Source of the DNA: Gnetum montanum
Lineage: Eukaryota > Streptophyta > Gnetopsida > Gnetales > Gnetaceae
Direction: 5' to 3'
NCBI GenBank assembly: GCA_015680685.1
Contig: MNCI01008868.1
Coordinates: 1-42,603, forward strand
Length of the DNA: 42,603 nucleotides
Positions 10,781-21,948 of this stretch are shown one piece after another. The notes under the pieces are model-generated. The model was not told the DNA's origin. It saw nothing but the letters and a program-made list of their open reading frames with translations, and searched no databases. Positions within the stretch are counted from its first letter, which is position 1. Each line of letters opens with the position of its first letter. Made by a program: the position numbers and the translations under genes.

Positions 10781-12104
10781 AAATCCTTGTTAACCATTGT
10801 TTAGTTCACGTTTGGCCCTGCCTTGCAAAAATACTCTGCCAGGAAGCGTCATTTTCCAAAACAGTCAGCGCGACAATAGAAGTGTTCTTCTTAATCTGCA
10901 AATATCGGGCACAACTGGATTATTATCAGAATTGTTCTTGAAATGGCTCCAAAATGGCTCTGATTGACATCGATGGTCTTGGTGGCAGCATAAACCACCC
11001 ATCTAGCATTCAAGGCATTCGTTTTTCCTTTTGTTCCTGCCGTGAACGCAGCCATCGGGTCTACTTCTTTGTCGCCACCAACGCCGATGTTGTTTAGGAC
11101 GTGAACTTCAAAGTGGACACTAGGAGGCTCTAGTCGGGGATAGTATGTATAGACACTCCTGCGATTCTGTGGATTCAAACCCCGGAATGAAAAAAATCTC
11201 CCAGAAGATCCGGCTCGTTCACACCGAAACCCTCAAATCTGAACATGCATTTTAACATTATGATCCTTATTATTCCATGCACATTTGCAAAAATGATCAC
11301 CTTCATCCCGCGTAAAGGTCTGGCTGTGATTGCACTGCAAAATCCATGGGCTGAAAACAAAGGCTGCAAAGAAATTAGTTCCAACGACAGGCGCGTTTCT
11401 AGCTCATCCCTGTAACTTCCAATAATTTGTGCAGATTATTTCCTCACCAAACAGGTTTTTTTCCTTTCGAATGACTCATTTCAAATTTTAAGGCAATACG
11501 TCATTCACTCCTCCTGGAACCTACCTTCCAAAACAGTAGCCAAGCCCAATGCTGATGCATTCGGTATCGCATACCGGTCCGTTGAATACGGTAACAAAGA
11601 CACAGAGGCACATCAAGACAAGTGTCAGGAGATATTTTGGGCCAATGCTGGTAAACTGGAGTTGCAGTTTATCAAATAAAATTTTAAAATAATCTTGCTG
11701 TATTTCTAGTTTTCTTGTGGAACTATCTCTTTCTCTGGGGAAAATTAGGAGTAGATTGCGGAGTTGTGCTCAGATATTTTTGCAAAATTTTATTTGTTAC
11801 AACTAGGTATTATAAGGACCGCATAGACTAGGCAGTTGAACAAAATAGGAAATTTTCAATGACTCACAGTATTTGGCAAAGTTGGCTGAATCTCTTTAAA
11901 GTAAGTCATTTGTAGTTTACACAACACAATCGTTACATTTCTTTCAACTGCACACCGCAACAGCACACACACATACTCACATTAACTACTGAGTTTATTT
12001 GGAGGTATCTGGGCCTTGGTGTTGCCAGAGACTAGCAGGCACCTAAATCCTGTTCGAGGACACTCGTTGGCGGTTGCGTCCCAAACGGTCACCAACAGTT
12101 CTTT
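10781..12104. other. GC-richer stretch upstream of element D, possibly its 5' LTR
   Basis: Clearly richer in G, C and CpG than both flanks. It ends at a primer-binding-site-like motif (12105), so its right part is probably the 5' LTR of element D, but I found no second LTR to set the edges. The minus strand carries an open frame from about 11400 to 10891 and the plus strand a short one at 11461-11679, described separately or under findings. Confidence 0.35.
10891..11400 (-). pseudogene. unidentified reading frame, one internal stop
   Basis: About 170 codons on the minus strand stay open except for one TGA near 11240. The translation includes NFFAAFVFSPWILQCNHSQ, a CKCAWNNKDHNV stretch, RSVYTYYPRLEPPSVHF and EVHVLNNIGVGGDKEVDP. 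I do not recognise the family; a secreted-protein or LTR-internal chance frame are both possible. No start codon, promoter or intron boundary can be fixed. It lies just upstream of element D on the opposite strand. Confidence 0.3.
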
Positions 12105-12121
12105 TGGCACTACAAGGAGGG
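12105..12121 (+). other. primer binding site of element D (tRNA-Asn-like)
   Basis: TGGCACTACAAGGAGGG starts with the TGG that pairs with the tRNA CCA end. From memory of plant tRNA-Asn(GUU), the complement of its 3' end is TGGCGCTAGAAGGAGGG, so two positions differ. Element E has a near-identical site at 38601-38621. It lies about 100 bases before the gag start, as expected. Confidence 0.55.
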
Positions 12122-12222
12122 CTGAAAATTAAGCCTCTAGGTTCATGAGCCTTATAATTTTAGCACATCAACAATTCTTTGTTGCTATAAAGGCTTAAGA
12201 AATTAGATACTATTTTTAGTTC

Positions 12223-13062
12223 ATGACCAAGAAGATTGATAGTTTGGAAAGTTTCAAAGTTTCAAAGGATATTCTAGATTCTAAGACTAATTCTTCATCA
12301 GAAGAAGAATCAAAGAAAGTTTCTGAATTGGGAACAAGTAGTGGAGTGAAAACTAGAAGATCAAGAAGATCACCCATTATCTCTGGTTTATCAATTCATA
12401 AGAGAAGATCTAGAAAGTCTAAGAGTTCAACATTTCAAAGGAATAGGATGGCAAATCCTTGGCAAGGAGTTACACCATTAGGATTTCAAAATTACAATGA
12501 TATTCCTAAGGTTGTTTACAAATATTTGCCTAAGCCTTTCATTCCTGGAAAAGCTTATTTAGCTGAAGAATATATTCACATGTTTGAGTTAGCTTTAGCT
12601 CATGCAAATATTCAACATGAAGATCAAGCTTGTAGGTTGTTTGTATCAAATCTAAAGGATATGGCTCAGATTTGGTATTCAAACTTACCAAGCAATAGTA
12701 TTACAAGTTGGGATGACATGAAGAATCTTTTCTTGGCCCAGTTTGGTAACCAATTAGATCAACAACAACTATACTATGGGCTAGTACAAGCTAAGCAAGG
12801 AGTTAAAGAGTCAATTAGAGATTTCAATATTAAGTTTCAACGAATTTGTGGACTCTTTCAAAGGCAATATAGGCCATCAAAAGAAATGCTTAAGTAAACT
12901 TACCTTAAGGCTGTCAACCCCAACATTTCAATTTGGTTAAGGAGAACTTCAAACTTAACTACACTAAATGACTACTTTAGTGAAGCTATACAATTAGAAA
13001 AACAGTTGAATCCTGAGAAAAATATTGCAATTCAAAAATGAGAAGAAAGAGTTATAATCCCT
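12223..13062 (+). pseudogene. element D gag (capsid region)
   Basis: The ATG at 12223 follows the primer binding site by about 100 bases and opens an N-terminus rich in Ser, Glu and Arg. Residues about 100-224 form a retrotransposon gag core: YIHMFELALAHANIQHEDQ, LFVSNLKDMAQIWYSNLP, ITSWDDMKNLFLAQF and KESIRDFNIKFQRICGLF. A TAA at 12895 and a TGA at 13039 interrupt it, yet the frame continues unchanged into protease, so it was a single gag-pol polyprotein. No CCHC knuckle is visible. Gag coats the RNA and forms the particle. Confidence 0.75.
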
Positions 13063-15201
13063 ATGCAAGATTTAGCTCAATTTAAAGCTTTACCAAGTCC
13101 ATCTCATGTTAAGATAAAACAAGAACATGAAAAAGTAGGATCTGAAAAAGGACAATTAATGAGAGATATGTCTAACAAAATAGTGAAGCTTGAAAAAGCC
13201 TTGGCAAGAGTAAGTATCAAGGAAGAAAGGAGAAATAGAAAACATAAACATCAAGACACTAAGTTAGCAGAAGATGAGGATGAAATTGATCTTATTATAT
13301 CCAACTTTCTTGATATAGAATCTGATAATGAGTTGTCTAGTGTTCACTATGCAAGTAAATCTTCTAGCAATGGATCTAGTGATACTTCTTCTCTATCAAG
13401 TTCTGAAGAAGATATGTCTTCAGATGAAGAATGTAATAACAATGAGGACAATGGATATAATCTTCGATCAAAAGAAAGACTAACTACTTCTAGACCCCCA
13501 AATGTTATTACTGATCCATCTACTAAGAGAAAAGCTTTTGAGCCAAGTAGAAAGGATAAGAATAAAGGTAAAGACAATCAAGTGGAGCAAAGCACTCCAA
13601 ATCAGTCTTTTAATAAATGGATAAAGAGATCAAGCTTCATTGGTGATGGAGAATATGATTTGATAGAAGACCTTAAACATGTCAAGGCCAATATTAGCCT
13701 CTATCAGTTGCTTCAAATAGGAGATCAGCAAAGAAAGGCTTTAGAATTCATTAAAGGTAAAAGGAGAGTTAGAGAATCAGAGTTAAGTTATGTGTCTAAT
13801 AATGATGAGAAATTAAAGACTTCATATGATAAGGAAGCTCCTCCTTTCCTTTTGACAATGAAATTAAAGGATAAATTCTTACACAATTGTTTGGTTGATT
13901 CTGGAGCTACGTCTACTATAATGCCATTGTCTATATGTAAGAAACTTGGTTTGATTCCTGAAAAATCAAATAGAAAGATTGTTCAAGTGGATAAAAGTAG
14001 AGTGAAGATTGTGGGTCAATTACCAAGTGTTCTATTGGAAATTGCTTCTGAACCTCGCATTAGAAGTAAAGTAACTATTCAAGTGGCAGATATACCAGAT
14101 TCACATAGTCTCTTATTGAGTAGAAGTTGGAGTAAGAATTTCTTAGGTTACATATCAACAGATTATTCTCATATGTGGTTACCTTGGAAAGGAGAACCAA
14201 ATCAAATCTACATCTATAGCAAACCTTTGATGATAGATAATATTACTTCAAATGGAAGAAGTAAAATGGCTGAAAAAGGAGGTGTTGAAAAAAAAATTTG
14301 TACACTCCAAGAAAGTTGTAGTCCTGAAAAAGAACAATCAAAGAATAAAGATAAATGGGAGTTATACTTTGATGGTTCCTGTAATTCAAAGGGTGCAGAA
14401 GTCAGAATAGTTATATTAAAGAATGATTCACCCGAAATTTTCAAAGCAATTCATCTATCTTTTCCTTGTACTAACAACAAGGCTGAGTATGAAGCTTTAT
14501 GTATTGGTATGAGAATAGTCCTAGATAAAAATATCAAAGAAATCACAATAAAGGGAGACTCAAGATTAGTTTGTGAACAAGTAAAAGGTAACTGTGTTGT
14601 AAAGAGCTCATTCTTGAGACCTTATAGGCAACTTGCTTGTAAGATGTTAGATCAATTTCAACATTGTCAAATAGAGCATATAAACAGAGCAAAGAATCTT
14701 ATAGCAGATGATTTGGCAAAGGCAGCTTCAACATTGGATATGCAATTATTAGAGAGTTACAAAGATGTCATGATTGAAGAAGAACATCAGCCATCAGTAC
14801 CAGATAATATAAGACATTTACAAGTATTTGAAGACGATGATCAAGTACTAAGATTTATGAAGAATAAACAAGAATTTGAGGGTCAAGTGATACCTGAAAC
14901 GTCATTAAATTCCAAAGCTAATTTCATTCCAAAAAGGATGATTGACTTGGAACATGAGTTCAAGAAAAATTTACTTACGGGAAAGGACATACAAAACTTA
15001 GATAGTCAAGCTTTCGATGCAGTGAATTTTGGATTAGACAAGATGCCGAAGATGTTAAATGTTACGAAGGAAGGAGATTCAAATTTCAAGAAAAACCTAT
15101 TAACATGTCTAAGAAATAATTTGGACAATTTTGCTTGGTTCTATGATGATCTTAAAGCTTTTAGGCAAGATGTGATGACACATAAGATCCCTTTAATATA
15201 A
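13063..15201 (+). pseudogene. element D protease and archaeal-type RNase H
   Basis: This 712-codon open segment first has a charged, partly coiled Lys/Glu/Ser-rich spacer. A retropepsin follows with active-site VDSGATSTI at residues about 278-286 (Asp codon 13897-13899) and flap/end motif SLLLSRSW. Next is an RNase H at residues about 429-555 (14349-14730). Its four acidic residues are all in place: LYFDGSC, NNKAEYEAL, IKGDSRLV and NLIADDLAKAAS. The wording FPCTNNKAEYEAL closely parallels the archaeal-type RNase H of element E (FPCTNNMAEYEGL), so it is the Tat-type extra RNase H. It sits before RT here, not after. The end leads into the RT connector through a TAA at 15199. Confidence 0.8.
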
Positions 15202-15983
15202 GGTTGCAAGATAGTTAAGCAAAAACAAAGGAAATTTAATCCATCATTTGAACCAGCTATGGAAGCCAAAATCAAGAAGTTGTTGCAAGCACGAATCATA
15301 TATCCAGTACGATATTCTACATGGCTTGCTAACCTTGTTCCAGTAAGAAAGAAAAACGGTGATATAAGGCTTTGTGTAGACTTTAGAAATCTAAATGATG
15401 CTTCAAAGAAAGATAAGTATCCGTTTCCAAGAATTGATGAGATGTTGATTAAAGTCTCAGGTTGCCAAGTATACTCTTTCTTAGATGGTTTCTCAGGTTA
15501 TAATCAAATCATGGTAGATAAGAATGATAGATTCAAAACAGCATTTATCACCAAGTGCGGAACTTTCGCTTACCAAAGAATGCCATTCGGATTGTCAAAT
15601 GCCGGAGCTACTTTTCAAAGAGCAATGGATTTAGCATTTAAGGATTTGTTAGGAAAATTTTCGATGGTTTATTTGAATGATATTACAATATTTTCAAAGA
15701 AAAAAGAAGATCATATTAATCATCTCCAGCAAGTTTTCGACAGATGTCGTGAGTTTGGTATTTCATTAAATCCTACGAAGTGTATCTTCGGGGTTAAATC
15801 CAGAAGTTTATTAGGACACGTGATATGTCAAGAAGGAATTGCGATAGACAATTCTTAAATCTAAGCAATACAGAATATTGAGCATCCCACAAGTAAGAAA
15901 TCTCTTAGATCTTTCTTTGGGAAAATAAACTTTGTGAAAAAGTTCATCCTCGAGTTTACCGAAATTACCAAACCTTTCAAGTC
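15202..15983 (+). pseudogene. element D reverse transcriptase, catalytic Asp changed, truncated
   Basis: Same frame as the preceding segment. Visible motifs: EAKIKKLLQARIIYPV, LVPVRKKNGDIRLCVDFRNLN, YSFLDGFSGYNQI, FAYQRMPFGLSNAGATFQRAM, the catalytic box as YLNDI (Asn codon 15676-15678 where YxDD is expected), and LNPTKCIFGV. TAA codons at 15856 and 15862 lie in the thumb, after which SLRSFFGKINFVKKFI and EFTEITKPF still read in frame to about 15983. There the sequence changes to a minus-strand gag. No canonical Gypsy RNase H or integrase is left. The Asp to Asn change alone would abolish polymerisation. Confidence 0.85.
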
Positions 15984-17627
15984 TGGAGTTTAAGGAATCC
16001 CATAATTGATCTACCTTAGCCGATACTTCTATTGTTAATTTTTGAATCGGTAAGGTTTTTTGGTTCACCAAATTTTCAAGTGGTGACTCATCCTCCTCCT
16101 CACAAAATTTCACTCCCTTCTTTCGAAGGGAGGGATCACGGTTGTATTCTTCCGCACTTTCCCTTTTCCATAGCTCATCTTCTTATTTTGCTAATTATTT
16201 TGACAAGCAATGTACTTCATGGGCTCTAAGTTCTGATGGTCTCCCTTGGGCATAAGTCCCAAGGGTTCTTCTAGTTTCATGCCTTAGCCCATCCATGATA
16301 TGGCGAAGTTGATCCTGTTGAGCGTATCCATGGCCCGGGCAATGATGTAACAATGCGTAGTAGTGGTTCATGGTAGCATCCAAGGGTTCATGATTACCTT
16401 GCTTCCATCCTTGGATTTGCTTATGCAAATTAGACACTCTAGAGTACGTTTGATACTTATCATTGAAGAGTTCTAACATCGTACCCCACCTCCCTAATGG
16501 TTTCCGGCTCTAGGGATCGGTACCAACTCTCTGCTTCTTTGGTCAGTGTCCTAGGGAACAACTTAAGTTTTTGCCACTCATTTTCTATGTTCTGCAAGGC
16601 GCAGGCATCGTGGAATGTCTGTAAATGATGTTGCAGATCTGAGTTGTATCCCCCTTCAAAGCATGGAATATTGTTCATGTCTAAGCATTTGATCTGACTA
16701 TCCTTTTGATGCCTTGTTGGAATTCTTACAGCCTCCGTGATGTCAAGCATACTTTGGGTTGTAAGTAGGGGCTCTTCATGATCATCTCTTTCATGACACC
16801 TGTGATGTCTGTGTTGTTCCCTACTTTCCCTTTTGTTTGTGCCCTTGTCCTCTCTCTCGACTTTCCCATCAAGGTTTCTCGTTCTTCCTACCTCTATCCT
16901 CACCATTATGTTCATGATGGTTGCACCCAAATGTGGAAGGAGAGGATGAGTGGTGAGATGAAGGGGAAGAAGAAGGAGAACCATCACCATGATGATGTTT
17001 CCTACCTTCCCTTCGGCTGCTTTGGCCTCGATCTTGATGAAGATCTAAGTGCATGTCCTTTGCATGAGTGGTTGTTCCCTTTGTGAATAGTTGGTGTTCA
17101 CGGGAATCAATACCAATGTTATCTATCGTTGATCGTAGGTTATGATACCCAACCTTTTCAACATTGTTAGGAGGGGGAACATCATTTGTTAAACCCGTTA
17201 TAATGGGTTCATCATCTCCTATTTCGCTAAGGATGTGCGGACCTTTGCCCTTCAACAGTGTATGTTGGATCTCCTGCCTTGAATCCCGAATACGTTGTGC
17301 TTCTGTGGGATGATAATCCTTCATGTCAAAGTCTTCCACAACATATTCAGCATATAATTATGTCATGCCAATCTGTGCCAAAGCACAGAGGAGCATGTTA
17401 GGGACTAATCGATCTAGAGGTAACACGATGTTACCTTGCAAATATCTCCATCGCAGCTGTTCTTCTTGATGGAGGATAAAGGTCAAGTCTGGAATATACT
17501 CATCGGGATGAGTATAGACTATCCAGTATTGTTTAGGACTTGGCCAATTTCAGTTATGTGTTTTTGATTGCTGACTGTTTCTTGTATTATCCCTAGGCGG
17601 TGAGTTGCTTTTGTTAGAAGAAGACAT
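15984..17627 (-). pseudogene. family C gag, truncated at its 3' end
   Basis: Minus-strand gag from ATG at 17627. The N-terminal part (to 16869) contains THPDEYIPDLTFILHQEEQL and a Ser/His-rich, charged tract. The capsid core follows in a second frame (about 16895-16460): FEGGYNSDLQHHLQTF, LKLFPRTLTKEAESWYRSLEP. A third frame (16479-15984) gives KYQTYSRVSNLHKQIQGW, HYYALLHHCPGHGYAQQD and a charged tail. Two frameshifts and a few stops are present. Sequence parallels link it to the remnant at 99-870. At about 15983 it abuts the truncated RT of element D. Confidence 0.7.
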
Positions 17628-17701
17628 TGTTATCGGTGTGCTAATTTTACAGTTATATAATTTTTCTTTTAATTAACCCGAAGGTTCATTTAGGCTCCCA
17701 A
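17628..17701 (-). other. 5' leader of family C element
   Basis: The 74 bases between LTR end and gag ATG. On the minus strand it begins TTGGGAGCCTAAATG right after the LTR, the primer binding site position. The priming tRNA is not recognised. Confidence 0.4.
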
Positions 17702-18210
17702 TGATGTGAGTGATATCCTATGTTCTATTCAGCGCACAGACACTTAGTCCCCGACAACGGAGTGGTGAGATACCCCTACACTCAACCATACGAATATGAG
17801 CGTAGTACGCATGATCCGATCGAACTCCACAGACTAAGTGCCTACATGCCCCATGGAACACTTAGGGTTAATCATTTGTTGTCTTCCCAGACTTACTTGT
17901 AGTTGTCACGGTGTATGGTTAAGCAAGTCCGAGGTATATGATTTTTAGTCTTTTATGTTTTATGTCTCCTATGCTAACAAGGTGAACAATTGAGAAACTA
18001 ATTACTAACTCTAACTAATGAACTAAGTCTAATTTAACCTAGCATCAGCATCCATTCCCACTTATCGTACACACCCTGAACTGATGCAACCGTGGTTACC
18101 AAATGCTAATCGTTGCTAGGATTACCACACGTAACGCACGTGCTCGAAGTGGTCGTACTGAGGCACCTAACTAGGAGAGAAGGGTTGAGAGAAAAAGCAG
18201 TAAATAATAG

Positions 18211-18447
18211 ATAATAAATAACAATAAAGAAAATCCTAATTAGCCTATTCCATGTACTACAAGGTTTATCCACAAAGCTCGTCTTTATTGCTGTACACAA
18301 ACTTGTGTTCAGGTACAATGTCTGCATAACAAATAATAAATAACAATAAAGAAAATCCTAATTAGCCTATTCCGTGTACTACAAGGTTTATCCACGAAGC
18401 TCGTCTTTATTGCTATACACAAACTTGTGTTCAGGTACAATGTCTGC
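18211..18447. repeat. 122-bp tandem duplication inside LTR C
   Basis: Two nearly identical units start at 18211 and 18333, each beginning ATAATAAATAACAATAAAG and ending near GGTACAATGTCTGC. Only a few substitutions separate them, so the duplication is young relative to the LTR. Confidence 0.85.
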
Positions 18448-18599
18448 TTGAATAAAGATCTGTTCACTTTGGGACTCCTACTGCAGGCACATGGAAAATA
18501 TTCTATCTCTAGAGTGATCAATTTGCCAGAGTTTCCCTACTATCTAGCCTAGGATGATGAAACAAGGGAGAGTTGCCTCTTATCTATAGATATGACAAC

Positions 18600-18690
18600 G
18601 CACCGCAATATCATGTATGTGATATCACATATGGGATATTGCGAGGGATGCGATATCGCGACGGCCGCGATATCACGTACGTGATATCAC
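18600..18690. repeat. GATATC palindrome cluster in U3 of LTR C
   Basis: Includes the perfect 20-base palindrome GATATCACGTACGTGATATC at 18669-18688, the palindrome GCGATATCGC, and the pair GATATCGCG/CGCGATATC. The related LTR end at the window start has GATATCGCGTACGCGATATC at 51-70: the sequence differs but palindromy is kept. Confidence 0.8.
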
Positions 18691-18784
18691 GTCCCATCAG
18701 GCGCGTTCCAACAATCTTAAATAATTTTCACTAAGTCCTAGATAGTGTATGTATCAAACTACAAGTCCCTAGTAATGACACCAA

Positions 18785-19668
18785 TGATGAGTGGCATGTA
18801 GACCCTATGCCCAAGCATATGAATCACTAAGCATTCATTTGTTTCTTGGACTTATAGCCTTCTAAGTACATTGGTCTCTAGGAAGTAAGACTAATCGTTG
18901 CAATCATTGTCTTGCCAATTACACTTATAAAATGCAAAGGTATGGTTAAGTGCAATTGAGACATATGATTTTTATGTTTTAAGTCACCTAAGAATAAAGA
19001 ATAAGGAATAAAGATATTTAATTACTAATTTAATCTAACTAGTTAACATTTAACTAATCCTAACATAAGCATCCATTCCGACTTGTCATACACATCCTAA
19101 ACACATTTAATGCTACTAGGTTACCAAATGTTAAGTGTTATTGGGATTACCAAGCACCAAGTGTATGCTTGAAGTGGTGTACTTATGTGCTTCATTAATC
19201 AATATTTAATTTAGCTTAGTCTAGCTTAGTTTAGTTTAATTACTTAATTTAATTACTTTAGTTACTTAAAGCATCAAAGGAAATTACTTAAAATATGAAA
19301 TGCATAAAAGAAATAATTAATCTATTTCAAAGTGTTGCAAGGTTTATCAGAAAGCTCATCTTTATTGCTGCACACACAGTTGTGCTCAAGTATAGTAGTG
19401 CTCGAATAAAGATCTGTATACTTTTTAATTCTTACTACAAGCACTTAGAAAAATATTGCAACTTTCAAGTGGAAAGCTTGCTAGATTTTTCCTACAACTA
19501 TGAGACTTATTATTATAAATGTGGTTGGTGAGCACATATTTATAGGCAAAGCAAGAAGCCCCATCGATGGGTACACATCTACGAGTCAAACCCTACATCA
19601 ACGAAATCTCGTTGATGGGGTCACGTCAACGGCATCCCATCGACATGGCCAACGACGACGCTTCATCA
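18785..19668 (-). mobile_element. LTR of family A (copy B), 884 bp
   Basis: Same LTR as 1032-1946, with TGATGAGTGG and CTTCATCA ends. It keeps more CpG than copy A, so it reads as the less deaminated copy. Near its U3 terminus are the palindrome CCCATCGATGGG (19560-19571) and the hairpin ATCAACGA/TCGTTGAT (19597-19616), both degraded in copy A. Confidence 0.7.
19537..19544 (-). promoter_or_regulatory. TATA box of LTR B
   Basis: Minus-strand TATAAATA at the position equivalent to 1815-1822 in copy A, about 125 bases inside the U3 end. Confidence 0.6.
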
Positions 19669-20510
19669 CCAATGGATTCTTTTCCAAGTTATAATAACAT
19701 TATTTAAGATATGTACCTTTAACAAAACCTTTTTGTTTAGGTCTAATGGTATCCTCTATAACCTTCTAAATTCAGCAAGTTATGCATTTTGCTAAAATTT
19801 TATAAGTGTCGTTAAGAAGAGTAATAAGTCTCTAATTACCAATATGTTAAAGATCACCATTCTTAGAAAGAAGATGAATCATACTTTTAATAAAAGAAAT
19901 TTTTTAATAATTTCTTGGAAAACATGAAAGAGATCATCTCTAATAATGTTCCAATGCTTCTTTAAAAATTCAATTAAAAAACCATCAAATCTGGGAGCTT
20001 TACCATCTACTAAATTAAAAATTAATGCTTTGATTTCTTTTGTTGTAATATCTACTTCACGAATACTTTAATATGCTTCTATTATAAGATGAGAAATATG
20101 TGTTCTAAAGGCCTTGAATGTTTCCTTACTAACATCTTTAGAAGAAAAATGATATGCTAAAAAACTATTAATAGTCCTAGGATCTATATTAATGGAATCA
20201 TTTATATCAAGTGATTCTAGTTAGGTACTTGATCCTTTTCTTTGAGAAATTTTAAAAACTCCTTAAAAGATTCATCTTCAATTTTTAGCTAGGACATGTG
20301 ACTTTTAGTAAGAGTACTTTTAGCTTTAAAAGCATCCCAACATTATTTAGCATAATAAGCATTAGCCAAGGCTTTTCAAATTTCAAAATCAAATGGATTC
20401 TAGCCTAAAAGAATTTGCATTTTCTTAATAGATTCCATAATATCTTCTTTAACTTGAAACTTAGCAAATTACTTTCTTGAAACTGAAACTAAAATTGAAA
20501 ATTTTTACTA
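19669..20510 (-). pseudogene. L1-like LINE reverse transcriptase fragment (copy B)
   Basis: Same truncated RT as 1947-2790, with the same break after the GRHILNN motif next to the LTR and the same shared stops. A few substitutions differ (for example GFDG reads as PRFDG-like here). Sharing of the break shows the LTR insertion preceded the duplication. Confidence 0.7.
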
Positions 20511-20588
20511 CCATCCACTGAGACCCATTGGATCTATCAGACTAGTTTTAGGATTCATTTTACATAATTTTTATTAATTTATAACTCA

Positions 20589-20663
20589 ATGCTACCTAGT
20601 AGAATCGAACCTGTGACTTGGGATTACCAAGCCGAGACCTAGGATTTCCGAACCATCTAACAT
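20589..20663 (-). repeat. tRNA-derived SINE-like sequence (copy B)
   Basis: Equivalent of 2869-2943. Minus-strand box B reads GGTTCGATTCT, closer to the consensus than copy A; the box A region is ATGTTAGATGGTTCGG. Confidence 0.4.
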
Positions 20664-20679
20664 AATTTTTTACTCTAAA

Positions 20680-21060
20680 AGTAGTTTGTTGCCACCAATT
20701 AATCCAATTAATATTACTAATAGATTTTTTCTACATTTCATAAAAACTTTAAATTATTTTTCCCACTCATTCTTGTGAACATATTAGTATTCATATGAAA
20801 AAGCTTCTACTTTTGAAATGAGGAAGAATTAATCCTATAGAGTAAAATACTAATAGGAAAATGGTCTAACAAAGTAGCATCTATATATAGTTTTACTTTA
20901 CTTATAGGCTTCTAAAAAGAAACATTAGAGATGTAAAATCTATCAAGCTGACAATAAATTCTATCATTTCCTTGCTAATAATTACACTAAGTGTAATTCT
21001 TCTTATTTGAATGATATGGAAATAAAAAGCTATATTAGAGTATACTCATAAGTTAAGGTA
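20680..21060 (-). pseudogene. LINE endonuclease C-terminal part (copy B)
   Basis: Equivalent of 2950-3340, with the same LDRFYIS and DH.PI signatures (here the second reads as DHFPI-like, partly altered). The matching N-terminal half lies beyond the spacer and element E at 40621-41330, so this LINE is split twice. Confidence 0.6.
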
Positions 21061-21948
21061 CAATCATTGGTTTCTTAACTTAATTCAACAACAATTATAA
21101 AAGGCCATGATGATTCTCTTAAGAGTCATAATTCCTTAGGAAGTATAATAGAATCCAAGTCTTTGCTTCATAACACATGGAAACAACAATGAAGAAGATA
21201 TGAATAAGAAAAATGATGATAAATAAAGATAGAATATGTAAGAACCATTGAGATAACAAAGTGACATTAGAATAATAGCCACAACATTGTTCATAATACA
21301 AAAGAGTTTACAAACTATAGTGATTCATAAAATTATGAAAGAAAAATGTCCTATGCTATAGGGACAAACAAGAGCATGCAACAATGTTAGAAGATATTAC
21401 AAAGAATAAGACATGTAATGAGCACCTGAGCATTATAACCAAACGGTTCAAGAAATGACTCAAAGCTAAGAAGCAAGTGTTATAAGAGACAAGAGCAAAC
21501 CTTGTAGCAAAAGATTCAATTTCCTAAAGAGGAAGTGAAGTTCCAAGTTGTGTCATACGTAGCTTGGTCTAGTTTTTTAAATAAGAAGAGAAGGCTATCT
21601 AGAAGGTTATGATGATTAAGAAAGGAAAAGACTTATTAAGAAGTATTTCGTAAAGCATAGAGAAGCTAAGTGAAAAGTGACTTAGCAAAGTTAAAAACAA
21701 AGTTAAAAACAAAGTTAAAAAGAAGAAGACTTAATGAAGTATAGTGATCAACATGAAGCTATGTTCATTAAGAACTTAGTGAAGTACAAAAGTTTAGTTA
21801 TGACAAGCTAAGACACAAGTGTTCATAATACAATGAGTTACAAATAAAAATCTTTAATGTATTATCAATTTATAATAAATAAGTAGATATGATTCAAAAG
21901 AAGATGCACTTCCATATGAAGAGTAACACCACCGAAGAATAATAAGTT
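21061..21948. other. A-rich spacer (copy B), no gene seen
   Basis: Equivalent of 3341-4220. No coding signal. It ends at the insertion site of element E and resumes at 40421. Confidence 0.4.

Larger units (their letters stand above)
12105..15983 (+). mobile_element. element D: Ty3/Gypsy with RNase H before RT, 3' truncated
   Basis: One plus-strand frame runs from 12223 to about 15983 with no frameshift and only a few stops (12895, 13039, 15199, 15856 and 15862). Order: gag, protease, archaeal-type RNase H, RT. It breaks off inside the RT thumb at about 15983, where a minus-strand gag of another family begins, so its integrase and 3' LTR are missing. It is the best preserved coding region in the window. 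Confidence 0.8.
17702..18699 (-). mobile_element. LTR of family C (5' LTR, minus strand), 998 bp
   Basis: It begins TGATGTGAG and ends CCCATCA, an inverted TGATG/CATCA end pair like family A. Leader and gag follow on the minus strand. It contains a 122-base tandem duplication (18211-18447) and a cluster of GATATC-cored palindromes next to the U3 terminus (18600-18690). Its right end corresponds to window bases 1-98. Immediately to the right lies the leader of the family A copy at 18704, so this element probably inserted into that leader. Confidence 0.65.

Noticed and set aside
15811-16113. A single 100-codon minus-strand protein across 15811-16113
   Set aside because: It is a fusion artefact: the first part is family C gag and the last part is antisense to the RT thumb of element D.
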